From Massilia brevitalea (GTDB taxonomy: Bacteria > Pseudomonadota > Gammaproteobacteria > Burkholderiales > Burkholderiaceae_D), in the NCBI RefSeq assembly GCF_030711405.1, contig NZ_JAULSI010000003.1, forward strand, positions 120,399-184,398: DNA of 64,000 nt, in the 5' to 3' direction. Numbering within the stretch: position 1 is the first letter of the stretch; the number at the start of each line of letters is the position of its first letter. The notes under the pieces were generated by a model, which was not told the DNA's origin, searched no databases, and saw only the letters and a list, made by a program, of their open reading frames with translations. Shown here piece by piece: positions 39,132 to 46,678 of the stretch. The position numbers and the translations under genes are program-made.

Positions 39132-39515
39132 CTACGTCTTCGATGCGATCGCAAGGAAGACTAGGATCAGGATGATGAAGAACCAGGTAGCGGCACGGTC
39201 GGCGCTCCCGCCGCGCGGGTACTCTCGTATCGCGCGCTTTTCGCTTTGCTCAATGGCCTCCGCGAGCAGCTTGTCAGTCGAGGCCGACATCTCCTCCGCA
39301 TAAAGCTCGGTGAAGCGTCGGCGCTCATCATCGGCGAACCCGGCAACGTGCGCTTCGAGCTGAGCCTGCTGCTTGCTCTTGGTCTGGCTGAGGTCGGCGC
39401 CGCTGTCTCGCGCCTGGCGGAGGAGGGTGGCGTGCTGGGCTGCTAGTGCTTTGACAGAATGGCGGGTGAACTCGCCGGCGCCAACTGATGCTTTACCGCG
39501 GTCTGCAGTATCCAT
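39132..39515 (-). CDS. Tail-anchored membrane protein
   Basis: Protein of 127 residues: a long helical, charged body (QHATLLRQARDSGADLSQTK, EEMSASTDKLLAEAIEQSEK) and one C-terminal membrane helix (TWFFIILILVFLAIA). Cytoplasmic body anchored by its tail. Single-gene unit with element copy B upstream. Unknown; superinfection exclusion is a typical role for such phage proteins. Confidence 0.7.
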   Translation of the reverse strand: MDTADRGKASVGAGEFTRHSVKALAAQHATLLRQARDSGADLSQTKSKQQAQLEAHVAGFADDERRRFTELYAEEMSASTDKLLAEAIEQSEKRAIREYPRGGSADRAATWFFIILILVFLAIASKT

Positions 39516-39571
39516 CTTGGGCTCCCATGCTCGGTCGTATTGTTGCGGCGTCTAGCGCGCCGGGGCTGTAC

Positions 39572-39613
39572 GCTGAGTATATTCCGCTAGCAATGCCAAA
39601 AATCTAACCAATT
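39572..39613 (-). repeat. 42-bp duplicated upstream element, copy B
   Basis: Second copy of the element at 39032-39073, 57 nt upstream of the gene starting at 39515. Confidence 0.6.
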
Positions 39614-39640
39614 GTTGCAGGCCTAGTGACTGCGCCGGCG

Positions 39641-40222
39641 TCACAGGATCGTTTTTGCGTTCACTGTCAGTTGCTTGATTTCTCCGGTTTCCAGGTCGCC
39701 AATGCAGCTCGCGGACATCTTCTCCGGGGCGCCGTAGCCATTCTTGAAGTGGAACGAGCCTCGCTGCCATGCGAAGTAGAACTCGCCCTTCGTGCCGTAG
39801 TTCGCGACGTAGGGCGGTGTCTCAGCATCCCCATACTCAGCCAGTCCCACAATTCGCTGCTGGCACTGGAAGAGAGCAGCGGAGATTTTCCGCGCATGTA
39901 GCGTTTCTTCAGACGGAACGACCACACGGTAAGCAATAAGCGCGATCAGGATAGCGATCGAGCCCAGCGCTGCCCAGGTCAGAATGTCGCGTGTCGACAT
40001 CCCACCCTTAACCGCATGTGGCGCCGCCGGTGTAACCGTGGCATGGCGAGCGTGCGTCGACGATGGGGAGGGTGCCCAGGCACTGGTTCGCGGCCTGCCA
40101 TCGGCGCCGCCGGCCGTTTCAGCGTCGGCATTGCGCGGCAGCGGAGCTCGACAGCGCGGACAGCTCGTCGCACCTTTGACGGAAACATACGCGCTACAGC
40201 CTGGACATTGGGTTGCGGCCAT
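39641..40222 (-). CDS. Zinc-ribbon membrane protein
   Basis: Protein of 193 residues. The N-terminal zinc ribbon (CPGCSAYVSVKGATSCPRC) is followed by a disordered Ser/Thr/Pro linker, a membrane helix (ILTWAALGSIAILIALIAYR, about 81-100) and an extracytoplasmic domain with two Cys (FQCQQRIVGLAEYG, MSASCIGDLE). This is the general zinc-ribbon/membrane protein layout. It could sense or modify the envelope in the lysogen. Junction repeat copy 3 is 29 nt before the start. Confidence 0.72.
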   Translation of the reverse strand: MAATQCPGCSAYVSVKGATSCPRCRAPLPRNADAETAGGADGRPRTSAWAPSPSSTHARHATVTPAAPHAVKGGMSTRDILTWAALGSIAILIALIAYRVVVPSEETLHARKISAALFQCQQRIVGLAEYGDAETPPYVANYGTKGEFYFAWQRGSFHFKNGYGAPEKMSASCIGDLETGEIKQLTVNAKTIL

Positions 40223-40250
40223 TACAGATCTCGATTAGTTCAGCATCCAG

Positions 40251-40266
40251 GCGTGCCGTTTCGCTT
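40251..40266 (-). repeat. Junction repeat, copy 3
   Basis: GCGTGCCGTTTCGCTT, 29 nt upstream of the start at 40222. A perfect TTGACA lies about 17 nt behind it when read leftward, so it could cover the -10 region of a promoter. Confidence 0.5.
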
Positions 40267-40296
40267 ACGCGCGTAATTTGTCAAACTAGTCAGCAT

Positions 40297-40647
40297 TCAC
40301 GGCGTCGTCGGGTTCATCGGTTGCAGCGGGCGTTGTTTGCACAAATTAACCAACTTCTCTTGCACGCCCTTTGTTCGTAAAGCTCGCAGCATGCGATCAA
40401 CTTCGCCTTGGCATTGCTGGAAATTCTCGTTAGTGTTCGGATATTGTTGGGGCCCTTGCCTAACGCTCAAGTTCGCCAAGCCATTCTCGAAGTTTTCCAT
40501 GCTGATCTTGTTCGCTCTGCAGGCTTCAGCGATCAGCTCTTCCTTAGACATATCCTTCATCTCTTGATAGTCGAGGGTCACACATGGGCCTGCGCTGGCT
40601 TGCGCGGCAGCGCACATAGCGAGGACGAAAAGAATTTTTCGGAGCAT
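40297..40647 (-). CDS. Secreted four-cysteine phage protein
   Basis: Protein of 116 residues with a signal peptide (MLRKILFVLAMCAAAQASAG). The mature part is helical with Cys in CVTL, ACRAN, QCQGE and LCKQR, suggesting two disulfides in the periplasm. Start 40647 chosen for the signal peptide. Junction repeat copy 4 lies 30 nt upstream. Unknown lysogenic conversion protein. Confidence 0.72.
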   Translation of the reverse strand: MLRKILFVLAMCAAAQASAGPCVTLDYQEMKDMSKEELIAEACRANKISMENFENGLANLSVRQGPQQYPNTNENFQQCQGEVDRMLRALRTKGVQEKLVNLCKQRPLQPMNPTTP

Positions 40648-40676
40648 GTTTTCTATCCTAATTATCGGCAATCAAC

Positions 40677-40692
40677 GCGTGCCGTAGCGCCT
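40677..40692 (-). repeat. Junction repeat, copy 4
   Basis: GCGTGCCGTAGCGCCT, overlapping the end of the gene at 40691-40981 and 30 nt before the start at 40647. Confidence 0.5.
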
Positions 40693-40981
40693 AAAACGGC
40701 AGTTCTTCTTCCACCAGTTCGGGGAGTGGCCCCCACTCAACCGGCTCCATACTGTTCCAGTCGACCAGGTCAGCCAGACAGCCCGATACCGGAAACTCAG
40801 CGAATGCCTCAGCATCAAGGAGCGCGAAATCCTCAAACGCGACGAGCATGATGGGCAACACGCCGAACCGAGGCTGCAGCGCGCGCACCTCGCGCGTGGC
40901 CGTGGGCTCCGCCAGCTTTTCGAATGAAACCCTGACCACTGCCACGCGCACGCAGCAGAGATCGACAACCGTACACAGCAT
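40691..40981 (-). CDS. Protein co-expressed with the CI repressor
   Basis: Protein of 96 residues with a hydrophobic, Cys-containing start (MLCTVVDLCCVRVAVVRV) and an acidic C-terminus (WGPLPELVEEELPF). Its ATG overlaps the repressor stop (TAATG), so it is translated from the repressor mRNA in the lysogen, the position of rexA in lambda. No sequence resemblance to Rex was seen. Candidate immunity or exclusion gene. Confidence 0.65.
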   Translation of the reverse strand: MLCTVVDLCCVRVAVVRVSFEKLAEPTATREVRALQPRFGVLPIMLVAFEDFALLDAEAFAEFPVSGCLADLVDWNSMEPVEWGPLPELVEEELPF

Positions 40982-41694
40982 TAGTAGTGCTCGCGCTCGC
41001 TCCGCACGACACGGCCGAGGATGATGCACTCCGCGCCCTTGCACAGCTTCCGAGAATAATTCTGCTGGTTCGGATTGTCCGATACCAGCCACCAGCTGCC
41101 GGCGTCACGCACCAGGCGCTTGATCACGTCCTCACCCTCGTAGTTCACCACGAAGACAGCGCCGTCAACTGGCGTGGCGTCGTCCTGATTGATGATGACG
41201 GTATCGCCCTGGTAGAAAGTCGGCTCCATGCTCTGCCCGCGGACGCGGATCGCGATCAGGCGATCGGGCCGCAGCTGGCGCCTGCGCAGCCAGTCAGCAG
41301 GAACAGGGGCGGTCGCTCCGTCGTAGGCCTCAGGCTCTACGCCGAAGCCGCTCACGCCGGCGGACACCAACAACCGAACCTTCGGGATGTGCACAAACGC
41401 GGGATCGCTTTCGTGCAGCCCGCGGACCGGTTTAATTTCCTCGATGCGATCAGGCGAGGGTGCCGGCGCTGGAGTGGCGCCTTTTCCGTGCAACAGCCAG
41501 GCCGAGTCAACGCCCAGTACCTCGCAGGCCTTGGCAAGCCTGACGCCCGAGATTTCCTTGATCCCGCCATCCGCGACGCTCTTCTCCCAGTCAGTAGCGG
41601 TTGGCGCTGAAATGCGTACTGCCTTGGCGAAGTCGCTCTTGCTGAGCCCTTTTGCCTCACGTGCTTGCTTAAGTCTTAATTTCCATTCTTCCAT
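40981..41694 (-). CDS. cI: CI-like phage repressor (XRE HTH + S24 peptidase)
   Basis: Lysogeny repressor of 237 residues. The N-terminal HTH (about 5-65, KGLSKSDFAKAVRISAPTAT) binds operators. The C-terminal S24/LexA-like domain (about 105-235) has the self-cleavage site Ala-Gly in LLVSAGVSG, catalytic Ser in RGQSMEPTF and Lys in EGEDVIKRL, so it should be cleaved by activated RecA during SOS. The start codon and ribosome site (AGGATTGCC) lie inside operator OR3, giving autoregulation. Downstream it is coupled to the 96-residue gene. Confidence 0.93.
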   Translation of the reverse strand: MEEWKLRLKQAREAKGLSKSDFAKAVRISAPTATDWEKSVADGGIKEISGVRLAKACEVLGVDSAWLLHGKGATPAPAPSPDRIEEIKPVRGLHESDPAFVHIPKVRLLVSAGVSGFGVEPEAYDGATAPVPADWLRRRQLRPDRLIAIRVRGQSMEPTFYQGDTVIINQDDATPVDGAVFVVNYEGEDVIKRLVRDAGSWWLVSDNPNQQNYSRKLCKGAECIILGRVVRSEREHY

Positions 41695-41707
41695 TAGGCA
41701 ATCCTAA
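41694..41707. promoter_or_regulatory. Operator OR3 (overlaps cI start)
   Basis: TTAGGCAATCCTAA, a 14-bp site covering the repressor start codon and its ribosome-binding site. Confidence 0.7.
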
Positions 41708-41718
41708 TAGTTTTTGAT

Positions 41719-41732
41719 TGAGGCAAGCCTAA
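41719..41732. promoter_or_regulatory. Operator OR2
   Basis: TGAGGCAAGCCTAA, 25 bp from OR3; same half-site CCTAA as the others. Confidence 0.65.
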
Positions 41733-41738
41733 AAATGC

Positions 41739-41767
41739 TTGCGTTCTTAGTTAGGTATGCCTAAAAT
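41739..41767 (+). promoter_or_regulatory. Promoter PR with operator OR1
   Basis: -35 TTGCGT (41739-41744), 17-nt spacer, -10 TAAAAT (41762-41767). Operator TTAGGTATGCCTAA (41751-41764) fills the spacer and the -10. The predicted start point falls at or within a base or two of the cro ATG (41774), so the mRNA would be leaderless. Confidence 0.7.
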
Positions 41768-41773
41768 GGATAC

Positions 41774-42094
41774 ATGACTACCGAGAAAACGCCTGACGAA
41801 ATCATTGACGCCTTAGGCGGGACGTCCGAAGTAGCGCGACTTTGCGAGGTTCAGCCGCCTTCCGTATCGGAATGGAGGAGGTTAGGCATACCGAAGGCGC
41901 GCCTCGCATTTTTGCGCCTGGCACGCCCTGCAGTGTTCGCGGCCCTTGGAATGGGTGAGCCGTCCCCGGCGCGACGTTCTACCGACATTGATCCCGATCC
42001 CGGCCGTGCCGGCCGCACGCCGCCTTCGCGCGACCGCCTGATGACTGCGCCATCGGACCAAGCGCCGGCACCGGTAGTAGAGCCTGAGCCGTAA
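41774..42094 (+). CDS. cro: Cro-like regulator
   Basis: Protein of 106 residues. The N-terminal HTH (DEIIDALGGTSEVARLCEVQ, then PPSVSEWRRLGIPKARL) is of Cro/YdaS type. The C-terminal 50 residues are Pro-rich and disordered. First gene of the PR transcript, divergent from cI across three operators. No ribosome site lies before the ATG, consistent with leaderless translation. A further operator-like sequence (TTAGGCATACCGAA, 41882-41895) lies inside the gene. Confidence 0.8.
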   Translation: MTTEKTPDEIIDALGGTSEVARLCEVQPPSVSEWRRLGIPKARLAFLRLARPAVFAALGMGEPSPARRSTDIDPDPGRAGRTPPSRDRLMTAPSDQAPAPVVEPEP

Positions 42095-42228
42095 GCCAGC
42101 TCGGCATCTTGCGGCAGTCGGTCAGCAAGGTAAGCAGTCATTTCAGGGCCCTCAGGGTTCAAGTTTTCGACAGATGCAGTATTGCATCAAAGAATTGCAA
42201 AAACATCATTCTTAAATAGGGCAACAGC

Positions 42229-42681
42229 ATGAACGCCAAAGACGCATTCCACCAAACCGTCCACAACGCTCCAGGCGGCTGCGTTGCCCTGGCTGCTCGC
42301 ATGGACATGTCGCCGACGATCCTGCGCAACAAGGCGAACCCGAACAACAACGTCAACGTGATCACCATCGACGACATCGAGCGCGTGATGTCGCTGACGG
42401 GCGACTACTCGGTGTTGTTCGCCCTGGCCGAATCGGCCGGGTTCGTGATGACCAAGCTCGAAGAGCAGCCGGCTTCGGATATGGGCGTGCTGGAAAACGT
42501 CACGAATATCTGGCAGCGCCTGGGCGATGTGGCCAATGAGGTGCACAAGACCCTCGAAGACGGCCGCGTCGAGCCGCATGAGGTGGCTGCCGTGCGCCGT
42601 TCGGTCTTTAAGGCGTTCCGCCCGATGCTCCAGCTGATCGAGCGCCTGGACAGCATGTCGGAGAAGCCGGTTTCGAAGTGA
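42229..42681 (+). CDS. CII-family phage regulatory protein
   Basis: Protein of 150 residues of the CII/CP76-type regulatory family: AFHQTVHNAPGGCVALAARM, then SPTILRNKANPNN with a HTH, and a helical C-terminus (MLQLIERLDSM). It probably activates lysogeny promoters. The upstream 130 nt hold TTGCAT and TTGCAA repeats 9 nt apart that might be its target, unproven. Confidence 0.85.
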   Translation: MNAKDAFHQTVHNAPGGCVALAARMDMSPTILRNKANPNNNVNVITIDDIERVMSLTGDYSVLFALAESAGFVMTKLEEQPASDMGVLENVTNIWQRLGDVANEVHKTLEDGRVEPHEVAAVRRSVFKAFRPMLQLIERLDSMSEKPVSK

Positions 42682-42731
42682 GCAGCACCCAGGCGGCGGG
42701 GGCGCCGTCACCAACATAACCAGAACAGGGA

Positions 42732-42956
42732 ATGAACGAGATGGACGAAAAGAAAAACGCAGCAAAGCTGCTCGACGCGCTGCGCGAGCGGTTCCAGATC
42801 AAGAACGATGCGGCACTGGCGCGCGAGCTGGACCTGACACCGGGAACGATCTGCAAGTTGCGCAGCGGCGCGCTGGCGGTTGGTGCGGTCGTGATCTTGC
42901 GGATCCATGAGTACCTGGGCCTTACGGTCGCAGAAATCCGCGCACTGGCGGCGTAG
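42732..42956 (+). CDS. Small XRE-type HTH protein
   Basis: Protein of 74 residues: KLLDALRERFQIKNDAALAR, ELDLTPGTICKLRSGALAV, a minimal HTH. Third DNA-binding protein of the switch region. An ATG 9 nt further in is an alternative start with better spacing from AGGGA. Exact role unknown. Confidence 0.78.
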   Translation: MNEMDEKKNAAKLLDALRERFQIKNDAALARELDLTPGTICKLRSGALAVGAVVILRIHEYLGLTVAEIRALAA

Positions 42957-43029
42957 CCCGCTCCCCACCGATACCACGATAACCCGGCACCAGTCCCAAG
43001 AACTGAGCCACGTCAGCGAAAGGAAGTAG

Positions 43030-43131
43030 ATGGATCAGCCCGAAGATGAGCAAGCGCCGGCGCCGATCGAGCCCGGCCACGTAATGAGCCACGAGGCATA
43101 CCAGCGTCTAGTGGAAGCGCAGCAGAAATGA
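43030..43131 (+). CDS. 33-residue phage ORF
   Basis: Encodes MDQPEDEQAPAPIEPGHV, then MSHEAYQRLVEAQQK. AAAGGAAG is 4-5 nt upstream. Followed directly by the hairpin at 43134-43155. Small acidic peptide with a helical end; unknown. Confidence 0.5.
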   Translation: MDQPEDEQAPAPIEPGHVMSHEAYQRLVEAQQK

Positions 43132-43133
43132 CA

Positions 43134-43155
43134 AAGCCCGGCTGCAACCGGGCTT
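43134..43155 (+). terminator. GC hairpin, probable terminator (tR-like)
   Basis: AAGCCCGG/CCGGGCTT (43134-43141/43148-43155) around CTGCAA, followed by CTTG rather than a full T-tract. Position after the regulator genes matches early terminators of lambdoid phages that need antitermination. Confidence 0.55.
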
Positions 43156-43185
43156 CTTGAAACAAGTACAACTACGGAGAACCGC

Positions 43186-43674
43186 ATGTTAGCACAACAA
43201 ATTACGCCGCCGGCGCAAACCGGTGAGGAGCAGTCTTCGCGCGGCGCCGTGCCAGCCATCTTCGCAGCGCGCGACACGCACTGGAAGCTTCTGGCGATCA
43301 ACCTGCTGAGCGCCGCTCGCGTCCTGTGCAACGGCTACCTGAAGGAAGAGCGCGACGACGTCAGCGTCTGCATCGACGCCGACCACCACAGCGCTGTGCG
43401 CGACCTGTTCGCCCAGGTCAAGCGCGCCGAAGACTTGGGCTTCAGCGTCGTCGGCGCCGCCCAGCTGGCTGCCTCCGGCATGTCGGCGGTCGACCTGTGG
43501 TCCGTCCTGATTGAACCGTTCACCGCAACTTCGCTCGAGGACCTGATCCACCAGAACGACTGGTTGCGCCCGGGCGACGTCGTCTACAAGGCCGACACCA
43601 TCTACCGCCACGCTCTGACTGAGGCCGATTTCAAAGCAGCTGCGGCGCCGGCCGAGATCGGCGGTGAGGCATGA
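43186..43674 (+). CDS. Phage early protein
   Basis: Protein of 162 residues. Helical with DTHWKLLAINLLSAARVLCN and LEDLIHQNDWLRPGDVVYK. N-terminal ITPPAQ peptide is shared with proteins at 49817 and 63964. Overlaps the next gene by 4 nt. No domain recognised. Confidence 0.7.
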   Translation: MLAQQITPPAQTGEEQSSRGAVPAIFAARDTHWKLLAINLLSAARVLCNGYLKEERDDVSVCIDADHHSAVRDLFAQVKRAEDLGFSVVGAAQLAASGMSAVDLWSVLIEPFTATSLEDLIHQNDWLRPGDVVYKADTIYRHALTEADFKAAAAPAEIGGEA

Positions 43675-44402
43675 GCGCTCTCACCCAAGAGAAATTCCTG
43701 CGCGAGGTCACTGGCCACGGCATGACGATTGTCCGCGACGACGGCGTGCACCGCCACGTTCGCTTCAAGCGTCCGGACACGAGCTGCGCGCATTTCGACC
43801 TGGTCACCTGGCCGGGCTACCTCGCCTATAGCGGCGACATGGGAACCTTCGTGTTCTCCCGCCTGCGCGACATGTTCGAATTCTTCCGTCGCTCGCATAA
43901 AGAAAACCTGTTCGCGATCGACCACCACTACTGGGCGGAGAAGGTCGAGGCCGGTGACCAGCGCAGCCGCGGCGACGGCGTGCGCGAGTTCAGCAGGGAG
44001 AAGTTCAACGCCGGCGTGCGCAAGTGGGTCGATGAGTTCGCCAAGGCCGAGCAGGAAGAGGCGGCAGAGCTCGGCGAAACCGAACTGTGCACGACCGCTA
44101 TGAACGACCTGCGCGCCGCGGTGGAGAGCGAGGTCATCGGCGCCGACGACAACGACGTCCGGAGCTATGACGCCGCCAACGATTTCCGGTTCGGTGCGAG
44201 CGATAGCGAGGCATGGAGTGCGCTGTTCGGCACCGAGAAGACGTTCGAGTTCGTCGACTTCTGGGAGTGCGATCACCAGGTATTCACCCACCGCTTCCAG
44301 TGGTGCTGCTTTGCTCTGGTCTGGGGCATCAAGCAGTACGACGACGCGAAAGCGGCAGCTGCAGCTGTGGCGCCGGCCGCCGCCGAAGAGGTGCCAGCAT
44401 GA
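43671..44402 (+). CDS. Phage early protein
   Basis: Protein of 243 residues. The N-terminal block (MTIVRDDGVHRHVRFKRPDT, SCAHFDLVTWPGYLAYSGDM, GTFVFSRLRDMFEFFR) has the look of a well-conserved phage protein module; the C-terminus has HRFQWCCFALVWGIKQYDDA and an Ala-rich tail. Coupled by overlap at both ends. Biochemical role unknown. Confidence 0.75.
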   Translation: MSALTQEKFLREVTGHGMTIVRDDGVHRHVRFKRPDTSCAHFDLVTWPGYLAYSGDMGTFVFSRLRDMFEFFRRSHKENLFAIDHHYWAEKVEAGDQRSRGDGVREFSREKFNAGVRKWVDEFAKAEQEEAAELGETELCTTAMNDLRAAVESEVIGADDNDVRSYDAANDFRFGASDSEAWSALFGTEKTFEFVDFWECDHQVFTHRFQWCCFALVWGIKQYDDAKAAAAAVAPAAAEEVPA

Positions 44403-44872
44403 CCCGCGCCCACCACGTAACCCATGGCCAGACCATCCAGCGCATGGAGCGCCTGCGCACCCTGGTCGGCGAGCTGCTCACCCGCGACCTGCCGGCCGAC
44501 GAGCTGGCCTGGGTGCTGAAGCTCAGCCCATCCGGCGCGCGCAAGTACGTTGCCGACCTGACCGGCGCCGGCGTCATCGCCCTGGCTAGCCCTGTTGGTG
44601 GTGCTGTGCCGGCGTCGAGCCGCGTCTACACCCTGGCCGTCACGCCGGAGCAGGCCCAAGTCTACCTGGCCAGCCTCGCCACCACCGCCTCGGTGCGCGC
44701 TGCGCGCGAGTCGAAGTCGGCGCTCAGCATCGCCGCGCGTGAAGCCGGTCGCCGCTTCCACATCATGCAGGACGACGCGCCGTTCTCGATCCGCGTCAAC
44801 CGCGCGCCGGTCATGCGCGACCCGCTCGTGGCCGCATTCTTCGGCGCCGGCCGTCATGAGGTGCGCGCGTGA
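44399..44872 (+). CDS. Winged-helix-like phage protein
   Basis: Protein of 157 residues. ELLTRDLPADELAWVLKLSP, then SGARKYVADLTGAGVIAL looks like a MarR/winged-helix DNA-binding domain; SSRVYTLAVTPEQAQVYL forms the wing. The C-terminal part is basic. The start lies in an ATGA overlap. Possibly a regulator of the early operon. Confidence 0.7.
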   Translation: MTRAHHVTHGQTIQRMERLRTLVGELLTRDLPADELAWVLKLSPSGARKYVADLTGAGVIALASPVGGAVPASSRVYTLAVTPEQAQVYLASLATTASVRAARESKSALSIAAREAGRRFHIMQDDAPFSIRVNRAPVMRDPLVAAFFGAGRHEVRA

Positions 44873-44982
44873 ACACCTTCCACAAGAACGCACCACGCTG
44901 CGCCGCCTGCGGCCGCCTCCAGGGTGAGCCTCACGCTGGTGGCTGCGCGTTTGCACGATTCACTATTCGGAGGGCTCAGTAA
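44869..44982 (+). CDS. 37-residue zinc-finger miniprotein, GTG start
   Basis: Begins with GTG in a GTGA overlap: MNTFHKNAPRCAACGRLQGE, then PHAGGCAFARF. One CxxC plus further Cys/His could bind zinc. Its stop overlaps the next ATG (TAATG). Confidence 0.55.
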   Translation: MNTFHKNAPRCAACGRLQGEPHAGGCAFARFTIRRAQ

Positions 44983-45413
44983 TGGGCAATCGTAGCCAAA
45001 ACCCACGTGTCCCCAGCAGAGACACCTTCCCGTACACCGCGGGCTTCTACATGTACCGGCACGGCGCCCAGGCCGAGGCAGCACTGTTCAAGGCGATGGG
45101 TGACAGCGTTCGGCCACATGGCCGCGGCGAACTGATCCAGCGCTGCCTGAGCAGCGGCTGGTTCGCGCTCGGCAACAACGACACGATCACCTGCAGCGAG
45201 TTCGCCCGCGCGCACTACGACAGGCTCGAAGGCGTCACGAAGGCCCAGTACGTCGGCCAGATCGCCGTGTCGCGCGAGGCGACCGCGTACAAGCAGCCGC
45301 CCCTGAGCCGCAAGTACCTCACCAACTCGCGCGGCATCCGCCAGGACATCCCGACTTGGTCGCAGCGCCCGGCCGGCTTCGGCTTCAAGAACATCGAAGG
45401 AGGTGAGACGTGA
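44982..45413 (+). CDS. Phage early protein
   Basis: Protein of 143 residues, GRGELIQRCLSSGWFALGNN and TCSEFARAHYDRLEG are the most distinctive parts; basic overall. TAATG start, GTGA-type overlap at the end. Unknown. Confidence 0.68.
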   Translation: MGNRSQNPRVPSRDTFPYTAGFYMYRHGAQAEAALFKAMGDSVRPHGRGELIQRCLSSGWFALGNNDTITCSEFARAHYDRLEGVTKAQYVGQIAVSREATAYKQPPLSRKYLTNSRGIRQDIPTWSQRPAGFGFKNIEGGET

Positions 45414-45622
45414 TCGAGCTGAGCCAAACCATCAATGCCCATTTCATCCACGGTGAGCGCGGCCTGCTTTACCGAGTGCTGATCGCCTTTGCGCCCCGCG
45501 TTGGTGACGAGCTGCGATTCCCGGGCGAGAAGTATTTCAGTGTTGTACGGCTGGTCTGGGTTTATGACGAGCCAGAAGCGAAATTCGCACGCCTGAACGT
45601 CGAGATCAAGGAGGTCGCATGA
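45410..45622 (+). CDS. Phage early protein, GTG start
   Basis: Protein of 70 residues, all-beta pattern: LLYRVLIAFAPRVGDELRFP, YFSVVRLVWVYDE, ARLNVEIKEV. GTG start with GGAGGTGA just upstream. Unknown. Confidence 0.62.
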   Translation: MIELSQTINAHFIHGERGLLYRVLIAFAPRVGDELRFPGEKYFSVVRLVWVYDEPEAKFARLNVEIKEVA

Positions 45623-46389
45623 AAGAGCGCCCAATCCTCTTCAGCGCGCCGATGGTGCGCGCGCTGCTCGACGGTAGCAAGATGCAGACGCGGCGCGTGG
45701 TGAAACTGCCGCACGCGAATCCGCTTGGGCAGTGGGAACCAACGACCTGGGGCGGCGCGAATGGCGGGCGCACTGAAGCCGGGGCGACCGTCCCTGAACA
45801 AGGGGCAATCTGGCACACGCGAACTGGCGACACCCTCACTTGCCCCTACGGCCAGCCCGGCGACCGCCTGTGGGTGCGCGAGACCTGGGGCGTCATCAGC
45901 AACGCGTGGGATGACGATGGCAACCTGATCGACTGGATTCCTGATCGGCCGGCGACGGCGATCACGGAGATGCCGTTCGGCCAAGGCTACTACTCCGGCC
46001 ATGTGATCTATGCGGCAGACGGCGGCTACGAGTGGGCCGGCGACGATGACGGCGGCGGCGAACCTCGCTCGGCGTGGAAGCCGTCTATCCACATGCCACG
46101 CGCGGCCAGCCGCATCCTGCTCGAGGTGGTGTCGGTGCGCGTCGAGCGGCTGCAGGACTGCAGCAAGAAGGACGCGATCGCCGAAGGCATCCACCGATAC
46201 GAGCACTTCTGGCGAGACGCTGAGTACCCGCTGGAAGACGTCGCCTATGAGCCGATGAAGGGTTGGCCGACGCGCTACTCATGCCCGGTCCAGGCGTACC
46301 AGGCGCTGTGGGAGAGCATCAACGGCGCCGGCAGTTGGGACGCCAACCCCTGGGTGTGGGTGGTCGAGTTCAAGCGGGTGGCGCCATGA
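45619..46389 (+). CDS. ASCH-like domain phage protein
   Basis: Protein of 256 residues. MKERPILFSAPMVRALLDGS, then KMQTRRVVK is the ASCH/PUA-like start often found in phage proteins. RLWVRETWGV, AWKPSIHMPRAASRI and VERLQDCSKKDAIAEGI follow the same family layout. Likely RNA- or modified-nucleotide-binding. Ends WVWVVEFKRV. Confidence 0.78.
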   Translation: MKERPILFSAPMVRALLDGSKMQTRRVVKLPHANPLGQWEPTTWGGANGGRTEAGATVPEQGAIWHTRTGDTLTCPYGQPGDRLWVRETWGVISNAWDDDGNLIDWIPDRPATAITEMPFGQGYYSGHVIYAADGGYEWAGDDDGGGEPRSAWKPSIHMPRAASRILLEVVSVRVERLQDCSKKDAIAEGIHRYEHFWRDAEYPLEDVAYEPMKGWPTRYSCPVQAYQALWESINGAGSWDANPWVWVVEFKRVAP

Positions 46390-46397
46390 TTGCTCGC

Positions 46398-46643
46398 TTA
46401 CTCCGCCCGAGAATCGATCCAAAACGCAGCACGCTCCACGGCGTCTTGCTCGGCATCGCTCGCGGTCTCGCATGTCATGCCCCGCTCCTCGCCTTCCTGG
46501 TAGACCAGGGAAAGGGGTTGCGTGCCTGGTCCCGGATCGCTTTCGTGGACCGTAAAGGACGATCGGTACATGTTGGCCGAGGCTGGCCATATCCGTACGA
46601 GGATCGAGTATTTGCCGTAGTGGTGGGTCGTCGCGTCAATCAT
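46398..46643 (-). CDS. Leftward 81-residue protein inside the rightward operon
   Basis: Protein of 81 residues: YGKYSILVRIWPASANMYRS, SFTVHE, then GMTCETASDAEQDAVERAAF, WID, the pattern of a small beta-alpha protein. Codon use is good and GGAACC precedes ATG 46643. It fills the gap between the ASCH-like and Ref genes but is transcribed against them. An opposing frame (46386-46682) is open but poorer in composition. Confidence 0.55.
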   Translation of the reverse strand: MIDATTHHYGKYSILVRIWPASANMYRSSFTVHESDPGPGTQPLSLVYQEGEERGMTCETASDAEQDAVERAAFWIDSRAE

Positions 46644-46678
46644 TCCAACGGTTCCGGTTGTCAAAAGGGAATCGTAGC

